Positions 32,283-43,610 of a stretch of DNA of 64,000 nt are shown in pieces; the stretch's first letter is position 1; every line of letters starts with the position of its first letter. The notes beneath the pieces are model-generated. The model was not told the origin of the DNA, ran no database searches, and saw only the letters and a program-made list of their open reading frames with translations. Source of the DNA: Diogma glabrata (Eukaryota > Arthropoda > Insecta > Diptera > Cylindrotomidae); NCBI GenBank assembly GCA_963693315.1, contig OY856186.1:131740164-131804163 (forward strand), in the 5' to 3' direction. The translations under genes and the position numbers were made by a program.

Positions 32283-34799
32283 TTGAACGTACCTTATATT
32301 TATCCTAATGCAACTATCTTGGATTATGATGGTTATTTTGAAAATATCAACAATATTATAAATACACACAAAATTGATTCTAACTTTCTTATTGTTGGTG
32401 ACTTCAATATACCTAATATTAAGTGGTCATTTGTTGCTGATATCTTGGAACCAAGCCTTTTAAGTGTCACTAGACCAGCTCAAGCACTTATCGAAACATT
32501 GAGTTTCACTGATATTACCCAATTCAATCATTTAACTAACAAATCTAATCGGATTTTAGACCTGGTTTTATCCAATTTGCATGTAAGCAATGTTACGGTA
32601 AGCAATCCTACTGATGTGTTATCAAAAATTGATCAACATCATCCACCGATTGAAATTTCAATAAATCTTAAAAAATTTGATCTCCTAAAAGCCGATGAAT
32701 CTGTACGCTTTAATTTTTACAAAGGAAATTATGATGAAATTAACGTAGCTCTATCTGAAATTAATTGGTGTCATATGTTTGGAAATAAAGATGTTGATCA
32801 GTCAGTTGATGCTTTTTATGATGTTCTTTATCAGTTAATCAATCAATTTGTCCCTAATTTCAAAATTAAGTCTAGTAAATATCCCATCTGGTATTCAAAA
32901 AGTTTGTTAAAAATGATTGAATTTAAAAATCTAATTCATAGAAAGTTTAAAAAAACTGGTGATCTTGATTATTACAATATGTTTTATTCTTTCCGGAGCT
33001 CTGTTAAAAGGGAAATTAATGTATGTTGTGCAAATTATTTAAGTGATATTGAAAGTTCCATTTCGTCAGATCCTAAAAAGTTTTGGTCTTTTACAAAAAA
33101 ATTAAAAAAAACTAATGCTATCCCAGCATCAATGCGTTTTAAAAACAATGTAGAAAGTTCAACCAAAGGAATTTGTGATCTTTTTGCGACATATTTTCAA
33201 TCTGTGTACACCAGTACGCCTCTTTATTCCACACCTACATTTGCTACAAGTAATATCTCTTTGGAGGATTCATTATTTTCTGTAACGGAAGAAGAAGTAC
33301 TAGCGGTATTAAATAAACTTGATCTAAATAAAGGTTTTGGAGCTGATCTAATTCCTCCTATTTTCTTAAAAAACACTTCTGCATTGATCTGTCAGCCATT
33401 AACCATTCTATTTAATAAGTCTTTTGAAAATGATGTTTTTCCTATTAGATGGAAAATAGCTAAAATCATTCCAATTTTGAAAACTGGTGACAGTACTGAT
33501 GTAGAAAATTATAGACCAATTGCGACATTGAATTGTTTCAGCAAAATTTTCGAAAGAATTGTTCACAATAAACTGTTTGACTTTACTAATATTAATATTA
33601 TTAAAAACCAACACGGGTTTTTTAAGAGTAGGTCAACTCTTACTAATATGCTTAACTATACGGAATATATTTATGAATCGCTTGACTCTGGCGCTGGTGT
33701 TGATGTCATATATATGGATTTTTCAAAGGCCTTTGATAAAGTTAACCATAATATTCTCCTTCAAAAATTACGTAATTTCGGTCTGAATCTAAAATTTATC
33801 AGGTGGGTTGAATCTTATCTAAAACAAAGATCTCAATTTGTATGCATTAATGACTATGAATCATTTTCTTTCTGTCCTCAATCGGGTGTACCACAAGGTT
33901 CAATCTTGGGGCCTTTATTGTTTATTTTGTTTATTAATGATATTTGCTTACGCTTGGATTGCAAAGCACTCCTTTTTGCTGATGATTTGAAAATATTTAA
34001 ATCAATCAAATCCATAGCTGACTGTATAGTGCTTCAAAATAATCTTAATAAAATATATGAGTGGTGCAAAAGTAACGATCTATATCTCAACATTAATAAA
34101 TGTTTTACCTTTAAGCTTAAGCCTAGATCTTTTCAATTACAATTTATTTATAATATTAACAATTTAACTCTATGCGAAAAAGAAAGTATTCGTGATTTAG
34201 GCATTATTATGGATAACAAATTAAAATTTAATATACATATTCAAGACATTGTTAACAAAGCTTTCAAAATGCTTGGTTTTGTTATGCGAGTGTGTTCAAA
34301 TTTTCGTTCGTCTAAAACACTTATTACAATTTTTAATTCAATAGTTCGTTCTTCATTAGAATATATCTCGCCGGTCTGGAATCCAAAATATCAAACTCAT
34401 ATTGATCATATTGAGAGGGTTCAAAGGAAGTTTACTAGATTTCTGAACTTTAAATTAAGCTTCCCATATCAACCATACAAAGATAGATTAAAACGATATA
34501 ATATATTATCATTGGAACAAAGACGTACTATTGCTGATCAAACAACCCTTTATAAAATTCTTAACCATAGTATTGAATCAGATTTGGCTAGTCTAATTCG
34601 TTTGAATACCACACCTTGTTATAATACTAGGCATTCGTACACTCTGTATTATAATACTTTTCTATCTAATCTAAGAGTTCATTCACCGTTGATTAGATTA
34701 CAGTACAGCCACAACGTTAAATTCAATCAAATCAATTTGTTTTGCTCCAACTTAGTCCAGTTTAAAAGAAGCCTTTTACAAATTGTTAAATTAAATTAA
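32283..34799 (+). CDS. LINE ORF2 (endonuclease part + RT), 5' truncated
   Basis: Uninterrupted frame of 838 codons. The true start is lost with the 5' truncation: the first codon is TTG at the junction. Endonuclease C-terminal half: NFLIVGDFNIPNIKW, RILDLVLSN, DQHHPPIEI (the catalytic SDH has become QHH). RT: NKGFGADLIPPIFLK, GDSTDVENYRPIATL, GVDVIYMDFSKAFDKVNH with the first Asp, SGVPQGSILGPLLFILFIND, FADDLKIF (~residue 564) with the catalytic pair. C-terminal thumb: SSLEYISPVWNPKY, SLEQRRTIADQTTLYKI. The tail sequence and RT blocks fit the CR1/L2/Jockey assemblage, not resolvable by eye. Confidence 0.92.
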   Translation: MNVPYIYPNATILDYDGYFENINNIINTHKIDSNFLIVGDFNIPNIKWSFVADILEPSLLSVTRPAQALIETLSFTDITQFNHLTNKSNRILDLVLSNLHVSNVTVSNPTDVLSKIDQHHPPIEISINLKKFDLLKADESVRFNFYKGNYDEINVALSEINWCHMFGNKDVDQSVDAFYDVLYQLINQFVPNFKIKSSKYPIWYSKSLLKMIEFKNLIHRKFKKTGDLDYYNMFYSFRSSVKREINVCCANYLSDIESSISSDPKKFWSFTKKLKKTNAIPASMRFKNNVESSTKGICDLFATYFQSVYTSTPLYSTPTFATSNISLEDSLFSVTEEEVLAVLNKLDLNKGFGADLIPPIFLKNTSALICQPLTILFNKSFENDVFPIRWKIAKIIPILKTGDSTDVENYRPIATLNCFSKIFERIVHNKLFDFTNINIIKNQHGFFKSRSTLTNMLNYTEYIYESLDSGAGVDVIYMDFSKAFDKVNHNILLQKLRNFGLNLKFIRWVESYLKQRSQFVCINDYESFSFCPQSGVPQGSILGPLLFILFINDICLRLDCKALLFADDLKIFKSIKSIADCIVLQNNLNKIYEWCKSNDLYLNINKCFTFKLKPRSFQLQFIYNINNLTLCEKESIRDLGIIMDNKLKFNIHIQDIVNKAFKMLGFVMRVCSNFRSSKTLITIFNSIVRSSLEYISPVWNPKYQTHIDHIERVQRKFTRFLNFKLSFPYQPYKDRLKRYNILSLEQRRTIADQTTLYKILNHSIESDLASLIRLNTTPCYNTRHSYTLYYNTFLSNLRVHSPLIRLQYSHNVKFNQINLFCSNLVQFKRSLLQIVKLN

Positions 34800-35041
34800 A
34801 TTAATATTATTTTCTTATATATTTTAAATTCTAATATTATTTATTTTATCTTGTGTTAAACATTCTTGGTTTATTACATTAAAATTATCTTTTTATAAAC
34901 TAAATTTAAACTTTTTATTGTAATTTTTTATATTATTTTTAAATATTGTCTTTAATTTGTATTACTTTTAAATTTAAACTTTTTATTGTAATTTTTTATA
35001 TTATTTTTTAAATATTGTCTTTAATTTGTATTACTTTTATA

Positions 35042-35077
35042 ACTAGCATGTTATTGGAAATATTTCCGTTTGCTAGT
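35042..35077 (+). promoter_or_regulatory. 3'-terminal hairpin of the LINE
   Basis: ACTAGCA pairs with TGCTAGT, enclosing the palindrome GGAAATATTTCC. Placed just before the (AAAT)n tail, as in LINEs whose RT recognises a 3' stem-loop. Function inferred from position. Confidence 0.55.
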
Positions 35078-35125
35078 ACTTAAATTGAAATAAATAAATA
35101 AATAAATAAATAAATATGGATTTGA

Positions 35126-36010
35126 TATCTCTCTTCTGTTTCAGCATTCTTTAATGATGAGATGTTAAAACGTTTCCGTTGATTGAATTTTGGAATGCCT
35201 GGATTTGGGAAGTAGAACCTTATCGTAGCACGTACAAGGAAGTGATCACTTCCAATGTATGCACCTCTAAAGGATCGCACATCCCGAACGCTCGCAAAGA
35301 AACGTGCTGTTACTAGAACGTGATCAATTTGATTTTGAGTGTTTCCATTCGGTGAGACCCAAGTCTGTTTATGAATCGATCGATGCGGAAAGAACGTACT
35401 GGCAATTCTCAAATTATTTGATAATGCAAACTCAGTCATTCTCTCACCATTATCATTCGAATTCAAATGCAGGCTGTTGGGACCCACCACATTTCCATAA
35501 GAGATATCTCTTCCAACCTGTCCATTAAAGTCACCAAGAACCATAATGAAGTCGCGTGTGGGTGTTTGTTTCATAACCTCTTCCAGTGCTATGTAGAAAT
35601 TATCCTTCTCGTTGACGGTCTTAGCTTCAGTAGGTGCATGCACGGTAATAAGAGAAATATTGTTATATGTACCACGTACACGTAGGTAGCAGATCCTCTC
35701 ACTGACCGGGATGAATTTCATCACGTTTCTTGTATGCATGCACCGACAAGAAATCCAGTACCAAATTCTCTTCGAGAAGGATGACCACTACAGTATAGAG
35801 AGTGACTATCCAAATCTTATTTTCCGATTATTGGCTGTCTAATTTCTTGAAGAGCAACAATATCCATCCTATACCTCTCAGCCTCTGTTTCTAGACTTGA
35901 AAGAGCATCAGGAGCGCTCAGGCTGCGCACATTCCACGTTCCGATTCGGTAGTCTGGTCCTTTTTCACGTCTAGGTAAAATTCTGTTTTTGTCCGGGTCT
36001 GTTATTCTTT
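35126..36010 (-). pseudogene. RTE-like AP endonuclease domain
   Basis: Minus strand from ~36010: RREKGPDYRIGTWNVRSL, MDIVALQEIRQ (Asn and Glu of the AP endonuclease fold), a stop near 35828, GHPSREFGTGFLVGA, then a frame change at ~35740 into an open piece with VMKFIPVSERICYLRVRG, ISLITVHAPTEAK, DFIMVLGDFNGQVG (catalytic DFN), NQIDHVLV and GSDHFLVRA (catalytic SDH). It resembles the endonucleases annotated in animals as craniofacial-development-protein-2-like. It nicks target DNA to prime reverse transcription. Ends at the CR1-type insertion. Confidence 0.88.
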
Positions 36011-36436
36011 TCTGATAACCAAATTTAACATATTAGTTTTTTTTTCCGGGGTTAGGGTGTTAACCTTAGGCCCAACCCAAATTGTCGTGAATGGGTCCGT
36101 TCTGCATATCAAGGTCACCAGAAATAACCTTTTTACACGTTTTATAGCGAGCCGCTTGATTCAAGACAGACGCCCACTCCAAGCCGCCCCTGACGTTGTA
36201 AGGCGCCAATTCGCCGTGATGTAGCGTCATTGACTAAGCAGTTTTTACTCTGCTTGTCTCCAATACACCAACCTAATTCTGTCAGCATTACCCAGGCAGC
36301 ACGGCGTAGACGTCGAATTTCGGATTTCGCTACCCTTATTAATAAAGAGTATAAAGTCGATGTCGTAGTTTCCGAGTCGTTTTAAATGAAATAAAACAAT
36401 TTCTAAAAAATTTAGAACAAATTTAAACTGTCAATT

Positions 36437-37466
36437 ACACTAGTTTACAAATTTTGATCGTTTTTTGTCTCCCTGATTTAAAACCAACTTTTTTTATAGA
36501 TTTTGACCTGCTGAACACGAATATCATATTCATGAATATCATATGGCGTGACATAAATTTTGAACAAACAATGATTTTAAATTTTTTTTAATTTCCTAGA
36601 ACCTGTGGTAAATTCAATTCCTTTTCTTTTAAGTTATAAATCACAAATATTGGTGCAGGTTGCACCAAGTTATTCAGATTTTCCCAAAAAAAAATAAAAA
36701 GTAAAAATTTAGGAAAAAAATTGTATTGTATGTATTTTTTCTTGTGCCGCATCGTAAATAATATTTTACAAGTTCAGTCGTTCTAAAACATCAGTTAAGA
36801 ATTCTTTTAAAATAGTAAAGTGTAAAGTTAAATTTATTTGAATTGCGTCTCAAGAAGTTTCATAAAATTGAATTAAAATAAACCGTGGATGCCAAAAAAT
36901 AGTTATGTCAACTGCATCTTAACACATTCAAGATGGTACAATAGAGTAAATATTCATTTAACGTTTTAACGTTGTGTTACGACCAGGTTTTGACCATAAC
37001 TCGCAATTTTAACTCAAAAATCTGTAAAACAACTCATATATAAATAAATTATGTTGTAGAATTTAAATTATTCTTTGTAAAATTTATTTTTTCCAAATTT
37101 TGAGTTTTTGTTTAATTTATGGCGTTGAATACGGAAAAATTAAAAAAAAACATACATTTTTGATTTTTTTTCAACTTTTTTCGAGTGTAACTTCCAGAAT
37201 CCTTGATGGATTTTTACAAAAAATAGCTGAAAATATTTTTTAGTATCTTTACTATGCACTTGTCTCATTTATATATTAAATTTGTTTGTTTTGTAAAATA
37301 TGCGATCCAAAACCTGGAGAAACCTTTTTTTTCACCGAAAAATGCGCGAATATCTCAAAAACAAGAGCCAACCTAAAAAAAATAATATGATATTCGTGTT
37401 AAGCAGGTCAAAATCTATAAGACAAATTGGGTTTTATTTAGGGAGACTTTTCTTCTAAACTAGTGT
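36437..37466. mobile_element. Non-autonomous TIR element
   Basis: Inverted ends 36437-36530 and 37384-37466: ACACTAGTTTA at the tip, then TCTCCCT, ATAGATTTTGACCTGCT and AACACGAATATCATATT. The 0.85-kb interior is AT-rich with no coding region. Target duplication not resolved, so the superfamily is unknown. Confidence 0.75.
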
Positions 37467-38474
37467 TATTCTTGTTTTAGAAGGCGATTCTAAATTTACT
37501 ATCCTTGTATAGCTTTATAAGCTTTATTATAAAAGTTTACCAACCAACCAGTATTGATTATCTGTTAAATTTGTCTGCTGTATATAATTTTTTCATTAAA
37601 TATAAATAGAAGAATTCCAGACATTTCCCAAGTGTTTCAATTTCATGCTCATGTCTGTTTTTCATTACGAAGAACGTGTCAATAGAAAATTTTCATGGAA
37701 AAGTCCATTTCCTTTTTGTTGTTTTCTAAAAATGAATTAAAATTGATTTCATATTAGACTGAGATCTCAAATAAAAGATTGCTCTTGGGTGTTGGATAAT
37801 TGATTATTCTATTTCATTGATTAGTAAATGGCAACATACGGTTCATATATAGCTACAAATTAAATGTTAGAACCTTAAGTAATGTTGTCTAAAACTTCCT
37901 TTAGACATTGGACTATTATTGTTATGAATAAAACAATAGATTATTAATCTTTCGAATGTCCTTACGTTACTTGAAGTTTCTAACCGTAAGAAGAATAGTT
38001 TACAAGTCCTATACAAGAGCTATACCAAAACTCCCTATAGTCGTAGACCAATTGATTGACGTCATATGCAAAAAACAATGAAATTTACCTTATGCAAAAA
38101 ATGGATGTGTTTGTGATTAAATTTTATATGGAGTTTTATATTTCAAATTTTTTTTTATATTATCCGATTATTTAGAATCGTAATGGCATGCGTTATTGAA
38201 TAGATGCTTGTATTTTATTGAACAGATGTTTTCATTATTAGCTTGCTCAATGCATTTTTGAACTAAAGCATGTGGTAATACCATTTTTGCAGTTGGAGTT
38301 AAAATATATATACTATAGTTATTTTATTAAACGTTGTTTGCTTTACTGATGTGTAGTTTTGTTAAACGATATTGAAAAGTTCTCTTCACTGTCGCCGGCA
38401 TTACATTAAAGAGGTCGCCTTTTTCAGATCAGTGATTATTACTTATTTCAGAGTTACGTTTAAATAATCTGATA
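37467..38474. other. No gene or repeat recognised
   Basis: AT-rich DNA with no domain-bearing frame on either strand and no inverted or tandem repeat that I could find. Confidence 0.4.
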
Positions 38475-38889
38475 TTTTTTTTTTTTTATAAAATGTGTTG
38501 TATAGTAGGAATTACAATATGTGTCACAATAACACATAAACCCCTTTTAAGACCAAGGTCCCACAACAACAAACGTTCAAAGGTGTTGATGGACGTAAAT
38601 CTTTCTTTTTTTGTTTTTTTATATTTTTAGTTAAAGAATAGATAACTAAACAAAAAATCCTATCACTGACAAAATATGACATAGACCAATATTTTATGAT
38701 AGAATAGAGAAAATAAAAGTAAATTAAAAAGCAAATAGCAAATTTTGACAAAAATTTGCTGAAACAAAACAAAAATGTAGTTGCCAATAATACAGCCGGT
38801 TGCATATTCCTTGATCCTCTGACGCACTGTCCTTCTTGAGGGTTAAAGCCCATACATAGTTATATGAAGGCTCGTTTCTTCAAGGAAGC
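38475..38889 (-). mobile_element. SINE-like retroposon, copy B
   Basis: Collinear with copy A (4159-4572) over its full length, about 93% identical by eye, with the same 5' start (CTTCCTTGAAGAAACGAGCC in element sense) and a poly(A) at the other end. The 109-codon open frame on its minus strand is not conserved in copy A and is probably chance. Target duplication unclear, perhaps AATA. Confidence 0.75.
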
Positions 38890-39419
38890 AATAGCGTCTC
38901 ATCATCAAGGATTTTTTCACAGCTAAGATTGAGGGTGCTACCGTTGACTGAATACAGTTCATCCGTCACCACCCCTAAGATGTCACCTTGGCTAGTGATA
39001 TCTCACTGCTATTAACAGTGGTATGTGATATCTCACGTTAACTCGTATGTCAATAGCAGGGACTGGAGTACGCGGGATTGTCACACCCGTAGATCAAAAA
39101 AAAAAATTTTTCAAAACAATAAAAACTGATCCCTCCATGCGGAGATATGATAAGACTACAGTAATATAAGACTACACTAAGATAAGACTACACTAATATG
39201 ATAAGACTAATAAATAAAAAACTGCACCAATAATAAAACTAACAATAAACGAAATTTTAGTTCGCTAGTTCGAGTGGCACTGCGACCTAGAGATCTATTG
39301 TGCCTAACCCTGATGCTGTTATACTGCAGATGATGTTGATGTCATCGCAAAATGTGCAATGTGGTCAAAACCGAGCTCTTAAACATAGTTAACTGACTGG
39401 ATTGGACTAATGTTTTGTG
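38890..39419. other. Probable LINE 3' flank, no gene
   Basis: Contains AGTGATATCTCACTGCTATTAACAGTGGTATGTGATATCTCAC, read as an imperfect inverted/direct repeat around 38993-39040, and several ATAAGACTAC repeats at 39150-39205. By position it is downstream of the minus-strand LINE relic, so possibly its 3' UTR. Confidence 0.4.
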
Positions 39420-40952
39420 GTAGAGGAGGTGCTAGTCTCCCTTGAATGAGTTTAATGTATCTGCGCCATGCAAGTTCATAGCAGTTGCAGATAATGTGTT
39501 CCATGGTTTTTGTTGCAAAATCTGCATCTGTCGCAGGTCGCAAGGCCTAATTTGTTAAGTTGGTTATATATCGGACCGTGTCCTGTCACGCACCATGTTA
39601 ATATCTTCAGAGACTCTCTCATAAGATCGATTGTTTTAAGAGGGGAGAAGGGGATGTTGCCTAGAAACTTTTTTGAGTGCAGCTAGTGATGTAAAAGTGT
39701 TTAATACCATTGTATAATACGTGGTATTATACGTAAAATACCGTATTGTCTAAAACGTAATAAAATTCAAGGTATTTTACTATAAAAATATTTTCTGTTC
39801 TGATGGCGCAAAAATCTATGGATTACTAAAAGAATTTATAAGTGCGAAAATATGTAGAACACTGCTTCTTGAAAATATAAACGACGCAGAAGAAAATGAA
39901 TTATTGCTCCTTGTTACAGTTAGAAACGCATTCTAAATGATTAGCAAATTTCTATGTAAGCAAAATTGTTGTAATAGAACATAAAATTTCAAACATCGAA
40001 TGCTGGATCAATCCAATTCACCGTCACAACGAGTTTTTTTATGCTGCAATTCAAAATTATGTGCCATAGACTCTGTCATTCAATTTAATATCTTTGATTA
40101 GTCTTTGATACCATTTTGTCCATGTCTCCTACTATACATTCAATTTCAAATTGATTAACTAGCACCCAAATTTCAAAACCCACATTCTGAAACCGATGGC
40201 AGTTGTATTGATTGTATAGCTTAGTGTAAAATAGTTTGTGGTTCTGTTATACCCAGGGTTTATTTTATTTAAAAATGAAACACTTAAATATTGTTTTTAA
40301 GAGAAAACTAAACGAATTTTTATTTATTTAATTTAACAAACATTGTATTTTTTCTGTATTTAGTTTTATTTATTAAACTTTTTGCTTATTACTTAGTTTT
40401 AGCTTAATTTTGAATGTTTTATTTAAATATTTAATTTTGCACTATTATTGTTTACTTACATAATACATTGGACGCTTTTTAAACTGTAACTGTATGATTT
40501 CCTTAAAAAGTTTCTTAAACTATATTTTTATTCACTAAACTGTTTTTGACTGTTTTGTTTGAATTCAAAGACTGACTGTGTTAGACTACTATTCTTAAAC
40601 TCTATCTTTAAAACTACCATTTATTTTCTTAAAAACTAAATCATATACTAAATTTTGATTTTATTACATTAAAGAAAACAACAAAAACAAAATAGGAATA
40701 ATTTTATTAAATATTATATTTTGGGAAAAGGATTTGTCGGATTTGTTTTTGTTTACAAAAGAAATTATGCAATTTTGTAACTTATTTCTAAGAAACAGAG
40801 AAACAGAAACAGAGAAGTGTGGAATTAGCATGAGAAATATTAATATTATAGTAATTTTTTGTTTGAGAAGGTTTATTTGGAAAACATGTTGATTCAATAT
40901 TTTAAAATGATATGTGAATTGAAAAAGGATTGTCGGCAAAATAAAAAGACTT

Positions 40953-41213
40953 ATTCTTAGTATGAACTAAAATTGTGATAACTGATAATATTTATTAGCT
41001 TTATCCTTTATAAAACTATCGGCTGGAGATTAAAAGAAAATTCTTAGTAACGACTAAAATTGTGATAAATGATAATATTTTATAGTTTTAGTCTTTATAA
41101 AACTATCGGCTAGAGATTAAAAGAAAATTCTTAGGAACCACTAAAATTGTGATAAATGATAATATTTAATAGTTTTATCCTTTATAAAACTATCGGCTAG
41201 AGATTAAAAGAAA
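40953..41213. repeat. 87-bp tandem repeat, three units
   Basis: Units start at 40953, 41040 and 41127 with ATTCTTAG and contain ATTGTGATAAMTGATAATAT and TTATAAAACTATCGGCT. ~90% identical, inside the hAT element. Confidence 0.88.
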
Positions 41214-41331
41214 ATTTCAGTTTTTTTTTTAAATGTGTTTAGAGAAAATTTATTGGTATGTGAAACTAATATTGCGATTTTAGAAGGATTTAGAGTTTGT
41301 AATTCTGGGAAATAGTGATCGAAAATGGGTA

Positions 41332-41517
41332 ATGAGAAATACGGCACAACAGTTCTTCGAAATGTTGCATCGTTCCGCATCTTCCACTGTAACAGAAAAA
41401 TCTTTTTCGATCTGCAGCCTAACTCATCGCAAGAAATATTTGTCTTACAAATCAACGAGGCATAAACTTGTTTATGTGAAACATCATAATTTAACGCTTC
41501 AACAGTTTACCGATTGA
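41332..41517 (+). pseudogene. hAT transposase dimerisation domain relic
   Basis: 61-codon open frame. SASSTVTEKSFSICSLTHRK and STRHKLVYVKHHNL match the hAT C-terminal pattern AS...ER.FS..S.IH.K.RN.L...R..KLVYI..N. RN.L has been lost. The remainder of the transposase is not readable. Its orientation agrees with the enclosing TIR element. Confidence 0.75.
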
Positions 41518-42150
41518 AAATGATAAGGCTTGAATTTAAAAAAAAAAATTAATTCGCTCGACGCGAATGAAGATGAAATATTGACACTAAGCAGCATCAG
41601 ATTCAGATGGATAAATATTAAATAGAGCGTTTTAGCATTCGTTTAAGGACGATAAATAAAGATAAGGATATGAAATCCAAATGCCGGAGCAGATATATAG
41701 AAAAAAATTAATTAGTTGTGATTGAACATGATTATGGAAGTAATTTTTTGTTGTTATACCACTAACACTGTATGTCGGCTATTACACTTTTGTACAGTAT
41801 ATACGGTATTTTATTTTGTATTATACAATGTATAATACGCTGTATTATACAAAAAAAATAAAATACGGTATTTTACCATCTCTAAGTGCAAACCTGCCCG
41901 CAAACTCCATAGTTGTTTATTTTGTTCCTGTTCCCAGATTTGGATAAAGCATTTGAGCAAACTCTCAAGTATCCTTGGTGATTAAAAATATTAAAAGCTT
42001 TAAAACTAAACGAAAAGTGATTCATTAGTTGTAGTTGGACAAAGCTAAAAATTATGGGTAGTATACAGACACCTGTTTGTCTTAAGCTTCTGTAACGTAT
42101 TCCTGCGCAGACATTGCTGTTGATGGTGCTGCTCCAAATTTGAGGTTATT

Positions 42151-42886
42151 TCACCAGGTAGTTTTAAATAGCTTCCAAAAATAGTTCGAGTTGTTGTCAT
42201 GGGCGTGGTTTCGTGATCGCTTTTTGTATGCCATAAAAAATAAAAGAACATGTTGATTCCGGTTACTTTGGTCCTTACTAACTAGGTTAGCTAAAAACTC
42301 AACCAATGCAGCATTGAATCTCTTCACCATGCCATCTGATTGTGGGTGTGAAGCTGTCGTCCTCGTTTTGTTTATCACGAGCATTTGGAAAATTTTCTGA
42401 AATACAGATGACTCAAAGTTCCGTCCCTGATCGGTGCGGATCTCCTTAGGAACTTCAAAACGGCTAATCCAATTATTAATTACAGGTTCATCGATGGTGG
42501 TTGTTTTCTGATTCGCACATACGTCCAGGCACTGTCTGAAGTAGTTCATGATCACAAATACATTTTTTTGGTTATCAGCTGTTGGAAATGGTCCCTCTAT
42601 GGTGTGGGTCCTAACCGCCCCAAATGTATCAAACTTTCGACAGAACTCCACAATTGACTGCCTGGTTCTTGACCAGTACAACCTTGTCGTATTTTTGCAA
42701 GAGTTTATTTATCCTAAGACGACCTACACCTTCGTGGTACTCCTTCAATACGGTGGGCATTTTCTTTTTCGGTACCACTGTAAGCGAAGCGATTGCTTTA
42801 TTTTGCCATCTCTCTCCTATACTCTCATTAAACATCCATTCTGTAAATGTAGGCGGTAAACTTGCGTGTGGTGTGTTTGAGAACAT
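42151..42886 (-). pseudogene. Gypsy-type integrase fragment
   Basis: Two overlapping minus-strand frames (42886-42629 and 42681-42151). The first holds a region before and at the integrase zinc-binding domain (GVGRLRINKLLQKY). The second carries CRKFDTFGAVRTHT, IEGPFPTADNQKNVFVIMNY (the first catalytic Asp looks replaced), EIRTDQGRNFESSVFQKIFQ with the second Asp, and RTTASHPQSDGMVKRFNAAL, where the third acidic residue Glu has become Lys. These are Metaviridae integrase motifs. Truncated at both ends. It is a different element from the CsRn1-type copy and the BEL copy. Confidence 0.8.
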
Positions 42887-43239
42887 TTTAGGTTTTCGTT
42901 TTTTAACTCACACAGGCAATTCGCCCGTGCTCCTCCCTTTATATTTTCATTTTTCATGAACGATAGACAACAAAAGAAAATGTCCATTTAACCTAATGAT
43001 CACCCCTTCAATGGGTTGGAAGAGTGTAAGGCTGTTGAATGCTTACTTGGGGGTATCCATCGTGACAGCAATAGGTGGGCGGAAGAAATAAGAGTGGCCA
43101 GAGTACCAGCAGCAGCTGCTCCAGTATTACAACATAAAGGGTACCAACATTATAAGGACTTGAGTCAATTTGACTCAAATTGGCTTCCTCTAGTGTAAGG
43201 GGATGGGTCATCACCTGATTTCCACGAGTTCATACACAT
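42887..43239. other. LTR-element flank, no clear gene
   Basis: Sequence between the integrase relic (minus) and the gag-like relic (plus). GCAGCAGCTGCTCC near 43109 and GTCAATTTGACTCAAATTGG near 43163 are short repeats. Possibly leader of the gag-like relic. Confidence 0.35.
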
Positions 43240-43610
43240 AATTGGAGTGGCTGCGCGAAGAGATCGGGTGGATTGGGACGGTTTAAAGTCCATTCTACCC
43301 CGATATCTTCGTGGAGCTGCGGATAGATACTATTTAAATCTTACTTGTGAGTATCAGGTGGTGACCTACCCGGTACTCAGAGAGGGTTTATTACAAACGT
43401 TTGGTATCCTTACTGATGATAAAGCTGTACTTTGACACTGCTAAACAGGAAGCAGAAGCCAAAGGAGGGGATCTTCGATTACATCGTAGAGATCAGCGTG
43501 CTTAACAGATGACTGGCTGAACCATTTTCGGAAAGAAAGATAATTGAGATTGTAAGGGAAGGCATCACGATGGAATTAAGAAGCGCTACGTTGGTGGTAG
43601 ATGTAGGTAC
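43240..43610 (+). pseudogene. LTR-retrotransposon Gag relic, 5' of BEL insertion
   Basis: Plus frame from ~43240: AARRDRVDWDGLKSILPRYL, RGAADRYYLNLTC, LREGLLQTFG, a stop, then LAEPFSEREIIEIVREGIT and ELRSATLVVDVG. The pattern W..F...L.G.A..YY..L......Y..L...L...FG followed by a second helical block is that of retrotransposon Gag capsid domains. It is cut by the BEL element after GGTAC (43606-43610) and continues at 51171. Several frame lesions. Confidence 0.6.

Larger units (their letters stand above)
32281..35125 (+). mobile_element. 5'-truncated CR1/Jockey-type LINE
   Basis: Inserted in the RTE LINE between its endonuclease and linker, opposite orientation. Probable duplication ATTTGA at 32281-32286 and 35120-35125. 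It starts inside the endonuclease domain and ends in an (AAAT)n tail (35085-35116). The 3' UTR holds two ~68-bp tandem units (34908-35040) and a terminal hairpin. The single frame is fully open, so this is a recent insertion. Confidence 0.85.
23675..36343 (-). mobile_element. Full-length RTE-like LINE, twice interrupted
   Basis: Element body 23684-36334, minus strand, with a 9-bp target duplication CTTATTAAT at 23675-23683 and 36335-36343 and a 3' poly(A) (plus-strand poly(T) 23684-23698). Removing the CsRn1 element (24506-31004) and the CR1-type LINE (32287-35125) leaves ~3.3 kb, the normal size of an RTE element: one ORF, AP endonuclease then RT, short 3' UTR. Coding pieces lie at 35126-36010, 31005-32280 and 23705-24505. 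Confidence 0.88.
39676..41892 (+). mobile_element. hAT element with TAGNGATG ends
   Basis: Body 39684-41884. Left end TAGTGATGTAAAA, right end inverted TAGAGATGGTAAAATACC, the classic hAT TAGAGATG terminus. The 8-bp flanks AGTGCAGC and AGTGCAAA agree at 6 of 8. Subterminal ATAATACG/CGTATTAT and GGTATTTTA motifs occur at both ends. Encloses a transposase C-terminal relic and an 87-bp tandem repeat. Confidence 0.82.
39440..42000 (-). pseudogene. R1/Jockey-type LINE C-terminus, split by a hAT
   Basis: Minus strand of 39440-39683: SLKILTWCVTGHGPIYNQLN followed by KLGLATCDRCRFCN, the TGHG...L..IG....P.CR.C pattern at the end of R1/Jockey-type ORF2 (RNase H tail and CCHC knuckle). The upstream part resumes beyond the hAT at 41893-42000 without clear motifs. 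Multiple stops. Only this short C-terminal segment is recognisable. Confidence 0.6.

Noticed and set aside
38524..38853. 109-codon frame in SINE-like copy B
   Set aside because: Broken in copy A and of hydrophobic AT-driven composition. A chance frame.
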